Position numbers and translations under genes: made by a program | Shown here: positions 36,570-46,941 of the stretch, in pieces | How positions within the stretch are numbered: position 1 is the stretch's first letter | Layout of the letters: the number at the start of each line of letters is the position of its first letter | The notes under the pieces: model-generated | Told to the model about the DNA's origin: nothing | The model's database searches: none | What the model saw: only the letters and a program-made list of their open reading frames with translations | Assembly: GCA_037975125.1 (NCBI GenBank) | Contig: CM075851.1 | Span: 77,367,063-77,431,062, forward strand | Direction: 5' to 3' | From: Latrodectus hesperus | Lineage: Eukaryota; Arthropoda; Arachnida; Araneae; Theridiidae | DNA length: 64,000 bases

Positions 36570-36715
36570 TTGATTTGTTTATCACTCAACGGTCATTTTT
36601 TGCACACATGGATTAATGAGACCTGCACTTATTTTTTAAAATAGATTGTGAACCCCTACAAACATCCATACCCAACATGGTATTTGAACCCACCAACTGT
36701 TTAAGCGAATTAATA
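36570..36715 (-). repeat. Candidate decayed SINE
   Basis: A patch less AT-rich than its flanks. The minus strand reads GTTGGTGGGTTCAAATACC (about 36681-36699), close to a box B sequence (GGTTCRANNCC), then TGTTGGGTATGGATGTTTG. No good box A is visible upstream and no target-site duplication was found. It may be a tRNA-derived SINE, but this is inference. Confidence 0.35.
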
Positions 36716-38902
36716 TGTTTATAATATTCTATCGAATTTAAAATAAAACATTCAAAATATTAAAAGCGTTTAATGTTTTTATAGTAATTTATATCATTGT
36801 TTTGAAAAAATACTATGCGAACTTATAAATCTGTAAATTGGATCATGATGTCACACAAGAAATGTAATAAATAATAAAATATTTATCAATCTTCCTCAGT
36901 TTTCAATGAATTGTTAATTCTCTTGTAATTTACCTTTTGTTTTGAAATATAATCAGCACAAAAATAGCAATTTAAAAGGAATAAATCAGAAATTATATTC
37001 TTAACATCACTCGCATTATGTTTTCAAATTTATAATTTATTTTAACAAATTTGACCTATAGATTTACTAAGTTACCTTAAATTGACTTTCAAAAATATTA
37101 ATTTTCCTAACAAAATAACTACGAAAATGGGAACTTATATTTATATATACATGAAATTTAAAGTGATTAATGAGTAATTGTTATAATTCTTATTGTAATA
37201 TAAATAAATATTATGTAAATGTAATTAATGTGCTTCTCTGCTTACGCAAATTATTAAAGTTCACACTCATTTCTGTGTTAAAGGGATTAAATAATATTAA
37301 TCTGTTAATAGAATTATGTTAGAATAAAATAATATGATTTATAAATTTAAAAGTTCATTCAGTTATATCTCATTAGTGAAAGAAACGTATCAACAGAATT
37401 GTTAAAAGTCTATTGTATTTGACTTTATCTAAATAGCCTCAAAAGTAAATGTTGCCAGATAAATATATCTTTTATCTTAGAAAAAATCACCAAAACTAAA
37501 TTACAGTAAAGAGATTTTACACTGATAGAAAAAATAAAGTCATTTCAAGTAATTGGTAGAATATATCTGTAATTAACTTTTGATTTTCATCTACTTTTTC
37601 AATTCATTTTTGTACGTAAATGCCTTTTTTTCCAATATTTAAGACAGATTATAAGTTTTAATACCTTACTTTAAAGTCTTTGTTATTTCCTTTTCCATTT
37701 TTTTCCAATTTGACATTTGTACTCTTAGTTTGGAGACTAGAAAGGGTGAATCTTTAGATGATAATCAATGACTAAGATTAATATAAGGGTTCTTTTTTCT
37801 ATCAGATATACTTTGCAATTTTGCTGTGGTCTAAGAATTGTTTTACGCTAATTTTTTAATAACTGTCAATCTTTTAATGAGCTTATGAATTTCCTGCTAG
37901 ATGAAATATTCTATCTTTATATAAAAAGAAACATAAATCAATTACCAGTTATGATAAATGGTTTGCAATTTACAAAAATTTCCTCTATCCTCTTAGATGC
38001 TGCAAGTTTACTAAATCAAGATAACTGTAGTGGTGAACTGCTTTAATTTGAAGAAATTTTCATTGAAAAATGACATCCACAAACTTCTCTATTGTTATAT
38101 AGATTATTGCTATTTTCTATTATTTCAATTTACAAAATGTGATCATTCTTATTGCTGAGTTAAATGCAATCACAGTTATTGGATGAACTATATTTAACAT
38201 AATAACTCAGACTTCAAACACTAATATTTTAAAATATCAAATTTGCTTTAATAATTTATGTTAAATTTTAAATAATACTTTCGATACATTCTTTAGTATT
38301 TAATAGCAAAATTTTTATACATTTAAAGAAAATTTTAAGAGACGTATTCTCTAAATATGTGAAAAATTCAATATGATTTTCCTCTGTTGATCTCTGCAAA
38401 CATACAATTTTTTAAGTTTTATATATTTATTTGTAAGTTCAAAAGAGAGAGAGAGAAAAAAAGAGATATCCGTATTTTAAAAATAGTTATTTTTGTGACA
38501 AAATCTTTATAAGTGCACACTTGTATTTTCAAAGGAATTATTTTGTCAAAAAATGTGAATACCCTTAAAGATTGTTTATTTTGTTTTTTCTTGTGTATTT
38601 GAGTTTATAGGGAAAAATAGTATGAAAATTTCCAGTTTATTATAGTTGAATGCGTTATATTTGAAGTTATAAAAAAACGCTATATTCCCTAGCAAATATT
38701 CTTCTTTAAAATCATAAATAGAATAATATTTAATAAAATGTAGTCTAATGAAAAATGACGTTTTATAAAGATTGTTATTTAATTTCAAGTTAACACTTAT
38801 AGTAAAAATAATACAAAAGATTTAAAGTATATTAAATGTAATAGTTAAATTATATGAATTTAATTCTAAAGTTTACAAAAGCTCCTAAAATTAACAAATA
38901 TT
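36716..38902. other. AT-rich non-coding stretch
   Basis: No feature recognised. A 70-codon minus-strand frame at 38576-38788 is AT-driven. Confidence 0.5.
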
Positions 38903-39058
38903 AATAAATCATAAAGATCCAAGTTCTGTTCACAAGATTCTTTAAGAATTTTAACAGAGTTGCTGAAGCATAATTTGAAGTTAATTACAACGATTTCATA
39001 ATTCGTATTTGTAAACCTGATGTTCTTTGAAATTTTTATTGGATCTTTATGATTTATT
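38903..39058. repeat. Perfect 20-bp inverted repeat
   Basis: AATAAATCATAAAGATCCAA at 38903-38922 is exactly reverse-complemented at 39039-39058, with 116 bp between. The right arm falls exactly between the two units of the tandem duplication below. Confidence 0.9.
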
Positions 39059-39141
39059 GAGTTGCTTAAGCATAATTTGGAGTTAATTTCAATGATTTAA
39101 TTATTCGTATTTGTAAATCTGATGTTTTTTGAAATTTTTAT
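38957..39141. repeat. Imperfect tandem duplication of 83-bp units
   Basis: Units 38957-39039 and 39059-39141 both start GAGTTGCT.AAGCATAATTT and end TTTGAAATTTTTAT. By eye they differ at about eight positions. They are separated by a 19-20-bp spacer that forms the right arm of the inverted repeat. Confidence 0.9.
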
Positions 39142-39290
39142 ATTAAAATACTGTAAGGAAATATTTTTTCTTCTCATTTTATTTGTTTTACTTTGAAAAA
39201 ATATTTTATATGAAGTAGTTAATTTATATTTAATTAAGTTAATTTATCTAGTATTAATTCATTTATCTAAATTAGTTAATTAGTTAATTT

Positions 39291-39320
39291 AAAATTTGAA
39301 TTTTGTAAAATTCAAATTTT
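39291..39320. repeat. Perfect palindrome with 14-bp arms
   Basis: AAAATTTGAATTTT, then GT, then its exact reverse complement. Probably a cruciform-prone AT palindrome without further function. Confidence 0.9.
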
Positions 39321-40498
39321 CCTGATTTATTTTCACACATATAAGGTTAAATCTTACCCCAATATTTTATGTAGCTCACTAAACGACAATTATATGTTTC
39401 CAAAAAGGATAAAATACAATTAAGTAAACATTGGCTGAATAGTTTATAGAATATTATTATAAGATTTATTGTTTCTTAAATAAAACTTTTTCACCTTAAA
39501 ACCCTTTTAACTTAGTGAGAAATTATAATTTTGTTTTCAAAATTATTTACAACTAATTAAAGACTATAAAAAATTTGAACAAAATATTCTAAATAATTTT
39601 TATATTTATTTTACATGCATTTATTTTTAAGGACTTAAAATTGACTAAACGTAATGGATTTTTTTGCTTAAAGGTCAAAAATATTTTTTTTGTATTTAAA
39701 AATAAATTATTCAGTTTCTGAATGGAGCACAGAAATTATAAAGTGGTACTAAAAGTTATAGAAAAATTCTTTCGAATATAATGAATTTTGTTCTTTTACT
39801 TTTCTAATTTTTATTGCATACATAGAAGTTTTCCTTACCCTAAAAAAAAAGACTTATAAAGATAATTTTATTGCTTAGAATTTCTTATGTATGTTCTTTT
39901 CTATAAGGAAGCAGTTCTTATAGAGATTAAAAAAGATAATGTTTTAGCTTAAAGAAAGAATAAAAAGTCTAAATAGTTTTGTTTAAAAGTAACTGTTCAA
40001 ACTGAATAAAGTTTTAATTTTACTCGTTATCACAGAAGCTTTTCATCACATGTTTAATGTATAGAAAAGCATTAAGAAAGATTCATTTAATTTTGTGAAG
40101 CATTATATTAAATTTACTTAAAAAATTTATGTTTACAAAAGCAAAATAACTGTGATATACAAACCCCTGACTTTAAGACTTTCAGGAATGAGTTCTTAAT
40201 TTTAGAAATAAGGGATTATTATAACAAAATCATATTATTTTTATTTTAATTTACAGTTTATTTGTTGTTAATCACAAATTCATAAATGAATATAATAGTG
40301 TAACTAGTACTTATATTTAACTGTTAAATTGAAAACTGAAATTAGTTGTCCTTTCATCTAGCATATGAAAATTCATATCAACATTTTGTTCCATATTATT
40401 AAGGAAGAATAGGAAAATTTTAATTGATCCACATAAATATTTTTCTTCATTATGCTTTAAAATTTAGACGAATATTTTTCAAGGTCACATTTATAGAA
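39321..40498. other. AT-rich non-coding stretch
   Basis: No feature recognised. Confidence 0.5.
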
Positions 40499-40576
40499 TT
40501 CTATTCTTTATGGAATAATTTCTACATTCTATACATGTATACTATCAGAAAGAATATAAGCTTGAGATTCTGTTGT
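40499..40576. repeat. Exact 78-bp direct repeat, first copy
   Basis: Identical over 78 bp to 41015-41092, from TTCTATTCTTTATGG to GAGATTCTGTTGT, with unrelated sequence on both sides of each copy. It has no open frame and no terminal inverted repeats. The lack of any difference suggests a very recent copy event. Confidence 0.95.
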
Positions 40577-41014
40577 AAAAATATTTAAATCTGATAAAAG
40601 GAAAACTAATAGATAAACATTTTATCAGTGCACAGTTATTATTATCATTGCAAATGCATATATAATTATTTAATAAGACAAATTAATTTTATATTATTCC
40701 CCTTAGAATCAAAAGTAAAAACATTTTGTTTGTGTTTATCCTTACATAATGTTGTGTAAATTATTCCAAAAGGGTTGAAAATCCATTTTTATCCTAAAAG
40801 CACAGGTAACTGCTTAAAAATAATTGAATGAATATAGTTTAGTTTAGAATAAAGGTAGGTAGGTTTTGGGGGACACTTTTGGAGCTCTATGCTAAGATGC
40901 GTTTTTTAGAATAAATGAATTATTTTAGCTTAAAATTAATAAAATCTTATTAAGAACAGGTAGCGATAATATGTCCACGATAATACTAAAACTTAAAAAC
41001 AAAGAAAATTAAAT
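40577..41014. other. Spacer between the two 78-bp copies
   Basis: AT-rich DNA with a small GC-richer patch near 40855-40905 (GGTAGGTAGGTTTTGGGGG). No feature recognised. Confidence 0.5.
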
Positions 41015-41092
41015 TTCTATTCTTTATGGAATAATTTCTACATTCTATACATGTATACTATCAGAAAGAATATAAGCTTGAGATTCTGTTGT
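41015..41092. repeat. Exact 78-bp direct repeat, second copy
   Basis: Second copy of 40499-40576, in the same orientation, starting 516 bp downstream of the first. Confidence 0.95.
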
Positions 41093-41431
41093 CTTTTCTT
41101 TGTCTGGTGCATAACAAAGAAACATTTCTTTGAAAAATTTTGAACTGTCCTTATGTTTGTTTTTCCTTTGATGTTTAACCAAAACTACTTAAAAAGAGTA
41201 CGAATTCTTAATTCTATAATGAAGAGACCTTACAGTAATATATTCCTACATAAATATCATTGTTTACTAAAACAATATTGCTAGTTTATTTAAATGATAT
41301 TATTAGTTATTATTTATATAAACGATATTAATATATTTTATCTATTCTTTTAAAACAATATCGAGTAAAACAAAATTCTTATTATTTCTTAAACTAACTA
41401 CTTAATTTTGATTTCTCCCAAAAAATAATCC
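41093..41431. other. AT-rich non-coding stretch
   Basis: No feature recognised. Confidence 0.5.
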
Positions 41432-41602
41432 GATGTTGGGCATAAGAAATTTTAAAACAAACATATTAGCAAAGCTTATTTGTATTTATTTTGCATAATT
41501 TGTGCAGATTTAAATGATTCTTAATTTTGTACAAATTATACAAAATAAACACGAAGAAGTTTTGCTAATGTGTTTAATTAAGAAATTTTTATGCCCAACA
41601 TC
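41432..41602. repeat. 171-bp foldback (long near-continuous hairpin)
   Basis: The left arm 41432-41513 and the reverse complement of the right arm 41521-41602 align without gaps over 82 positions. By eye about 67 match. The terminal 14 (GATGTTGGGCATAA) are perfect, as is most of a block around CATTAGCAAA. The loop is only 7 nt. Terminal conservation and tiny loop fit a foldback-type miniature transposon or the template of a long hairpin RNA. No clear target-site duplication is visible. Confidence 0.9.
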
Positions 41603-42203
41603 AATCGCATCATATCTTGCGATAAATGTACGATCTCAGAAATATTATTCACAAAAATTTTGTTTCTGAAATCTTACTTGCATTAATTCAGTTTAATTTA
41701 AAGAGAATATATATGCTTTGATTAACATAATTTTGCTTAATAGTGAATTTATCATTAATATGTTCTAGATGTGATGTTTATCTTTTATAAATATGTAGTT
41801 GTGAACCACCGTGGACAGATTTAACTCTTTTTAAACTGACATGTATGAGGCATTTCTAAGCATAAGGATTTAGCTACGTTTTCTGCAACATTTAAGCTGC
41901 TTCAAATAGTTAAAAGAAATGAGAAAATGAATGTGAATTTTGAATTATCAAAGAAATTTATTTTCTGGAGAAATGAATGAGTTTGGATAGTATTTCTATT
42001 TAATATTTGCAAATTTTCAAAATGAAAAATCTAAAGCATAGTTAAATTTATAGAAAGGAAATTTGTATCTGGTTTTATAGTATTATATGTAAAATATTTT
42101 TCTTAAAACTAAAAAATGAGTTAATAATTATATTGAAGAATCAATTAGTGTGATTGAGGGAAATTGAGTTTTTAGATATACGTTTTTCAAATAAACATGT
42201 AAA
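41603..42203. other. AT-rich non-coding stretch
   Basis: No feature recognised. Confidence 0.5.
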
Positions 42204-42346
42204 TAGTGGTGGCCAAAATTGTGGACACTCTTGGAAATTTTTATGTTTTTGAACTTTGTATGCTTATAGAAAATGTTACGTTTCGCAAAATGCAAACTTG
42301 TATAAATCATTTTCAAAATTCAGTTATTTGCAATACAAAAAAGTTA
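42204..42346 (+). repeat. Left terminal inverted repeat
   Basis: Matches the reverse complement of 43689-43865 along its whole length, except that about 35 nt present in the right repeat are absent here (junction near TCATTTT/CAAAATTC at 42308-42320). The repeats are therefore 143 and 177 bp. Confidence 0.9.
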
Positions 42347-42596
42347 TATGTACTTTAATATAAATAAAAAACACTGTTATGAAGTTGTTTGTAATGTCTA
42401 GCTTTCTTGGCCAATCACTGTTCTTGTTCTGAGAACCAATCAAATGTTAGTAACTGCCAGTAGAAGCTGACATCATGTTTACACTTGAAACAATTCATTA
42501 TTTTGCTTTGTTCTGTAGAAGGAGGACCTGTTTCTTATACACTACAATTACAAGTAGGAGTTTTTGTAAAAAATTTTAATATTTAGTCAAGAAGCA

Positions 42597-43637
42597 ATGA
42601 CATCAAATAAAAGAGTAGATTGGACACCTAGAAAGAGATGTAATATTATTGTGTTAAGAGAAAGTGGTCTTTCCTATGCTGAAATTGCAAGACAAGTGGG
42701 TGGTTCAGTGACTACATCTGGAGTCCGAAAGTTTTGTTTACGTTATCAGGAGACAAATTCAATAAAAAACAAAGAAGGAAAAGGCCGAAAAAGGTGCACC
42801 ACATCTATTGATGACAGAAGAATAAAAAGACTATGTCTCCAAGATAGAAAAATGTCATCAGCAGCCATCAGAAGTGATTTGAATGATGCTGATGTTTCTG
42901 TCAGTTCAAGAACAATCAGAAGAAGATTAACAGATGTTGGACTGAGAGGTAGAATTCTACGAAAAAAGCCTTATCTTAATTTTTAGCAACGAAAAAAAAA
43001 ACTACAGTGGGCAAAAGAATACATTAATTGAACACATGATTAGTGGTCACAAGTTATATGGAGTGATGAAACTAAGCTATCGTTATTCTGTAGTAATTGG
43101 CGAAAATATGTAAGCCATAGAATAGGAGAAGAGCTACATCCTGACTGCATTCAAGCAACTGTGAAGAACCCAGTTAGTGTTATGATTTGATCATGGATGT
43201 CAGCAGATGGTATTGGTTGCCTTCATGTCATCAATGGGACACTGAATGCCAGAAAATACATTGACACTATTCTAGAACCAAAACTTCTACCTTCCATCAG
43301 AGATACCTTTCCCAACAATGCTTCGTTTATTTTTCAGCAGGATTCTGCTCCTTGCCACACGGCCAAAGCATCGAAAGAGTGAATTCGTACAAAGCGCATT
43401 AAATTGTTGTCATGGCCAGAAAACAGTCCTGACCTCAATCCCATCGAAAATTTCTGGCATCGTTTGAAAACACTTGTCCAAATGAGGCGCCCATCAAATA
43501 AAAGGGAACTAATTGAGCCTATAATTGTTTTCTGGCATCATGTAATAACGAAAGAACAGCTTAAAACTCTTGTCAGCTCAATGAAACGTCGATGTGAAGC
43601 TATAATCAAAAATAAAGGGTACTCTACTAAGTACTGA
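42597..43637 (+). pseudogene. Tc1-type DD34E transposase broken by five in-frame stops
   Basis: One continuous frame of 346 codons, the usual Tc1 size, runs from ATG 42597 to TGA 43635. There are no frameshifts, but stops lie at 42984 (TAG), 43029 (TGA), 43041 (TAG), 43188 (TGA) and 43380 (TGA). At least three TGA codons sit where the family has Trp, so they look like TGG-to-TGA changes. Residues 1-125 hold the paired helix-turn-helix DNA-binding region (LRESGLSYAEIARQVGGS). The catalytic triad is intact in the conceptual reading: Asp in WSDET, Asp in FQQDSAPCH, and Glu in SPDLNPIEN exactly 34 residues after the second Asp. The protein would bind the terminal repeats and catalyse cut-and-paste transposition. 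This copy cannot make it. Confidence 0.95.
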
Positions 43638-43688
43638 TAACTCACTGCAATCATCACTATCTAATGTATATCGATAACTATTATCACT

Positions 43689-43865
43689 TAACTTTTTTGT
43701 ATTGCAAATAATTGAATTTTGTGTTTTGTATTGAATTGAAGTAACAAATTCTCTTTAAAATGATCTATACAAGTTTGCATTTTGTAAAACGTAACGCTTT
43801 CTATAAGCATATAAAGTTCAAAAACATAAAAATTTCCAAAAGTGTCTACAATTTTGCCACCACTG
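43689..43865 (-). repeat. Right terminal inverted repeat
   Basis: Inverted partner of 42204-42346, carrying about 35 extra nt at about 43722-43756. A minus-strand frame at 43688-43891 lies within it and is not a gene. Confidence 0.9.
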
Positions 43866-46268
43866 TATGCCTTATAAAATAATAAACACATACTTTTGAA
43901 GATCTTTTTACTATGTTCTTATTTCATAATGATATCCATATTTTTACATTATTACTGCATGCTTAAAACTATATTCTTCATCATCATTTCTCACACAACA
44001 GTCAATATTTTGAATTGCAAATCTTTATTAATATTCATCATGTTTCAGTTTCTTTGCTGCATAAGAAAATTACAAAAATACTTAAAGTTAAGATATTAAT
44101 TACAATAATTGAAAAATAAATCCTCATGAATAATTGAATTCACTGTATTTAAAAAAGGAAATATTGATGCTTATGCATACATGTGTATTTATGTATAAAT
44201 TTGCAAATAAATTTTAAAAGGAAACATAAGTTTCAAAAAATTATAAATATTTTAGTTAAAGTAGTATTTTAATGTATTTCTTTTATTTGTTTAGAAATAA
44301 ATTACTATAAAAATAATTTACAAGGTGTACAGGTGATAAAAAATTCAATCAAGTTTGAAGAATAATAAATAATTATTTAATCTAAATCTTTATTAGAAAA
44401 TCAAATTATCATTTCGAGTAATAGAATTAACTCTAACTATTAATTAAATAGAATAAAAATTTTAAATACATAATTCATAAATATGCAATGGTACATGAAA
44501 TCTGTTTGCCATATATATTATACATTTTAGATTAATATAATCTCATGTAAAATTAAATATTTAAACATTTGAAATATGAGTAGCAGATTTGTTTAAATAT
44601 TTAATTTTGTAATATTTAATGATGATTACGCTTAAAACATAGACAATTTCAACGTTTCTAATTATTAATTTTTCTATTTATAAAACTTGTTAATAAAAAT
44701 GTTTGCTTTCTTTGTAAACAATTGTTTGGTTATTCCTCTTAATATAGCATATTTCTTTTAAGGTAGTGTATAAAATTCTTTTAGCAAACAATCAATTAGA
44801 AAGAATAGTTATTTAATCAAGATCTGGGAAACAACAATAGAGAAGAATGGATGGCTTCCAACTTGGAACCAATAGAAAAGAATTTTGCTTGAAAAATATG
44901 TCATTCCCATAGAAATATGTAATTCCTGGATGAATGGAGGAAATCATAAATCAAGTGAAATGAAGTGTCTGAAGAGCAATTGACGGCAAGTTCTTATTTT
45001 TCCTGGAACTTTCTGAAAGGAATTTTTTTACACCGCTAAAAACTCGCAGGGAGTATATTGATCTTTGCTCTGGGATGTAAGAAAGAGACTGATATTTCGT
45101 GAACCAGGATTTATATCTATTGTAAAAGGATCTGTGGACCAATTTGTTGAAAGAAAGAGATGTTTAGGTTATTTATATTTTGTATTTTCATTTTTGTTTC
45201 TTTGTTTTTGATCCATCTTGTTACCGAAATGATAGAAAGTACAAATATTATTTTTTGTAGAAATGGTGGCTTTTTTCTAAGTATTTAGAAGGTTTTCAGT
45301 TCAGACTTTGAATAAAATCCTTTAGGACAGTTAGTATTATATTGTGTGTATAACATTTCATTTCGCTGCATTCTTAATTTATTTGAGAAAAACATGGTTA
45401 GTTTTCTGAATGTTTAGAAAGAATGAAATAAAAATTATTTTATTCTGAAAATAAAAGCTGAAATAATCTGCAGTGTATCTTTTGGAATAAAAGCTTAACT
45501 AAGCTAAGTTTTTTTTAAATATACGATATTTATCATTAATACAAGATCAAACACAATATTCTGTTAATTAGTTTATACTTTGGAAAGAAAAAAGTTCTCT
45601 AAATGACGTTCAAATTATTCAACATTTTTGATTTCCTACTCATAAAAAGTAACTCTTTCATTTTTTGTGCATAAATATATTAAACTTATACAATTAAGTA
45701 CCTGCAATATTCACGCACTAGAAATCAGTAAAAGAAAATTTTAATAGCCATCACTATAATTTGTATTGCAAGATTTTATTTAAATATTCATTGTTTTCTA
45801 TGCACCAGAGGAAGTTTTCTTAAATTGTTCTAATAAATTAAAGTCTTTTCTAAGGATTAAGTCTAATATGATAGCAAGTAAAAAAATTTTAATTTTTAAA
45901 TATAACCCTGTGTTAAAAAGTAAACAAAATTTTTTCGATTTTTTTATATCTTAAAAATATTAAGATAACCGTGAATATGTTATCCAAAGCCTTGAGGAAA
46001 ATGAGGCAAAGGGAAGGATGTTTTATTCCCAGGTCTATTATGTTGTTTATTATTTAGAAGTTTTAAGGAAGGATATTTCACTTCAAAGAAAAGAAATATT
46101 TAGAAATCAGCAATTACAAAGATATTAAACTAAAATAATTCTAAGTTTCGGATTATTTGAAAACCAATTTTATGCTACATTCTGATCCAATTACAGGAAA
46201 AACTAAAATCCCTGCATAAATGTAAACTTTTAATAAACACTTTATAATGAACACAACACTGCTTACAG
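43866..46268. other. AT-rich non-coding stretch
   Basis: No coding, RNA or transposon signal. A slightly GC-richer patch at 44820-45160 carries a 63-codon minus-strand frame without recognisable features. Confidence 0.5.
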
Positions 46269-46458
46269 TTGAAGCTTGAAGAATGTTTTTACCTTATAAG
46301 ACTTAAGAAAGATTTATTCCGGAAAGTAAACGACAATTATGGCCTGATGATGAATCTATAAGCGAAGATTAATTTGGATAAGGAAACTGCTGAACAACTT
46401 AAATTTTCTGAATTTCAGTCAGCTTCTACTTCAGCTGATCATACTAATGGACCACCAG
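46269..46458 (+). pseudogene. Exon-like coding relic of unknown origin
   Basis: Two adjacent pieces have protein-like composition unlike the AT-driven frames elsewhere. Codons from 46307 read ERFIPESKRQLWPDDESISED up to TAA at 46370. One frame over, codons from 46368 read INLDKETAEQLKFSEFQSA, continuing STSADHTNGPP up to CCACCAG|GTGAGT at 46459, a good splice-donor match. Upstream, GCTTACAG at 46261-46268 resembles an acceptor. A single small indel near 46368 would join the two frames. I do not recognise the protein. It may be a decayed exon, part of a transposon gene, or a real exon with an assembly error. Confidence 0.35.
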
Positions 46459-46494
46459 GTGAGTGATAATTTTTTAATCACTTTTTAGATATCT

Positions 46495-46750
46495 ACAAAA
46501 ATTGATTTTTTGCCTTACAAATCCTGAGTCAACAGATCAAGGATTCAATGATACAAATGCATAGTAAGCATTCTACAGAGAATAAATGTACATTATAAGT
46601 TCAATATTAATTTTATTTTTATACAAATATTTTCTTTAACAATTCCTTAACTATCAGTAACAATTTCCGAAAAATAACACACATTGCTTAAAAGTAATTA
46701 TTATTAAAAATTACGCAAAAATATATCAGAAAAAGTTTGCATACAGGTAC
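46495..46750 (+). repeat. Left long terminal repeat region (inverted), with inner repeat
   Basis: Pairs with 48027-48245. Conserved inner repeat CAGAAAAAGTTTGCATACAG at 46727-46746. The outer copy is degraded, so the exact left border is uncertain by about 15 bp. Confidence 0.75.
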
Positions 46751-46941
46751 AAGTTACAAACACAGTTGCAAATTTATTTTAATTTTTTTAGCCACCATGA
46801 GCTTGTATCAAACGAAATATTGACTTCCTTTATTTTTTACAACTTATTCATTTTAACTCTGGTGGCAATGCAACAAATAGAATAAAAATCATTGTTTTAT
46901 TGATATAATACATTAGTACTTACAAATAAGTAGACTTTAAA

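Larger units (their letters stand above)
42204..43865 (+). mobile_element. Tc1/mariner DD34E transposon, nearly complete
   Basis: A 1,662-bp element with long terminal inverted repeats and a single transposase frame. The right end finishes CCACCACTG followed by TA (43866-43867). The left end begins TAGTGGTGGC, one base different from the right end's reverse complement CAGTGGTGGC, and is preceded by AA where TA would be expected. The target-site duplication is thus half eroded, or the left end was altered. Length, ends and coding content agree with the Tc1 family. Since only point changes have accumulated, this is the youngest-looking DNA transposon in the window. Confidence 0.95.

Noticed and set aside
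39291..39320. 14-bp-arm palindrome as a functional hairpin
   Set aside because: Entirely A/T apart from three bases and without context. Such palindromes are expected in DNA of this composition.
43688..43891. 67-codon minus-strand frame
   Set aside because: It sits in the right terminal repeat of the Tc1 element and has no coding features.
44951..45142. 63-codon minus-strand frame as an exon
   Set aside because: No splice sites in the right places, no recognisable motif, and length within chance.
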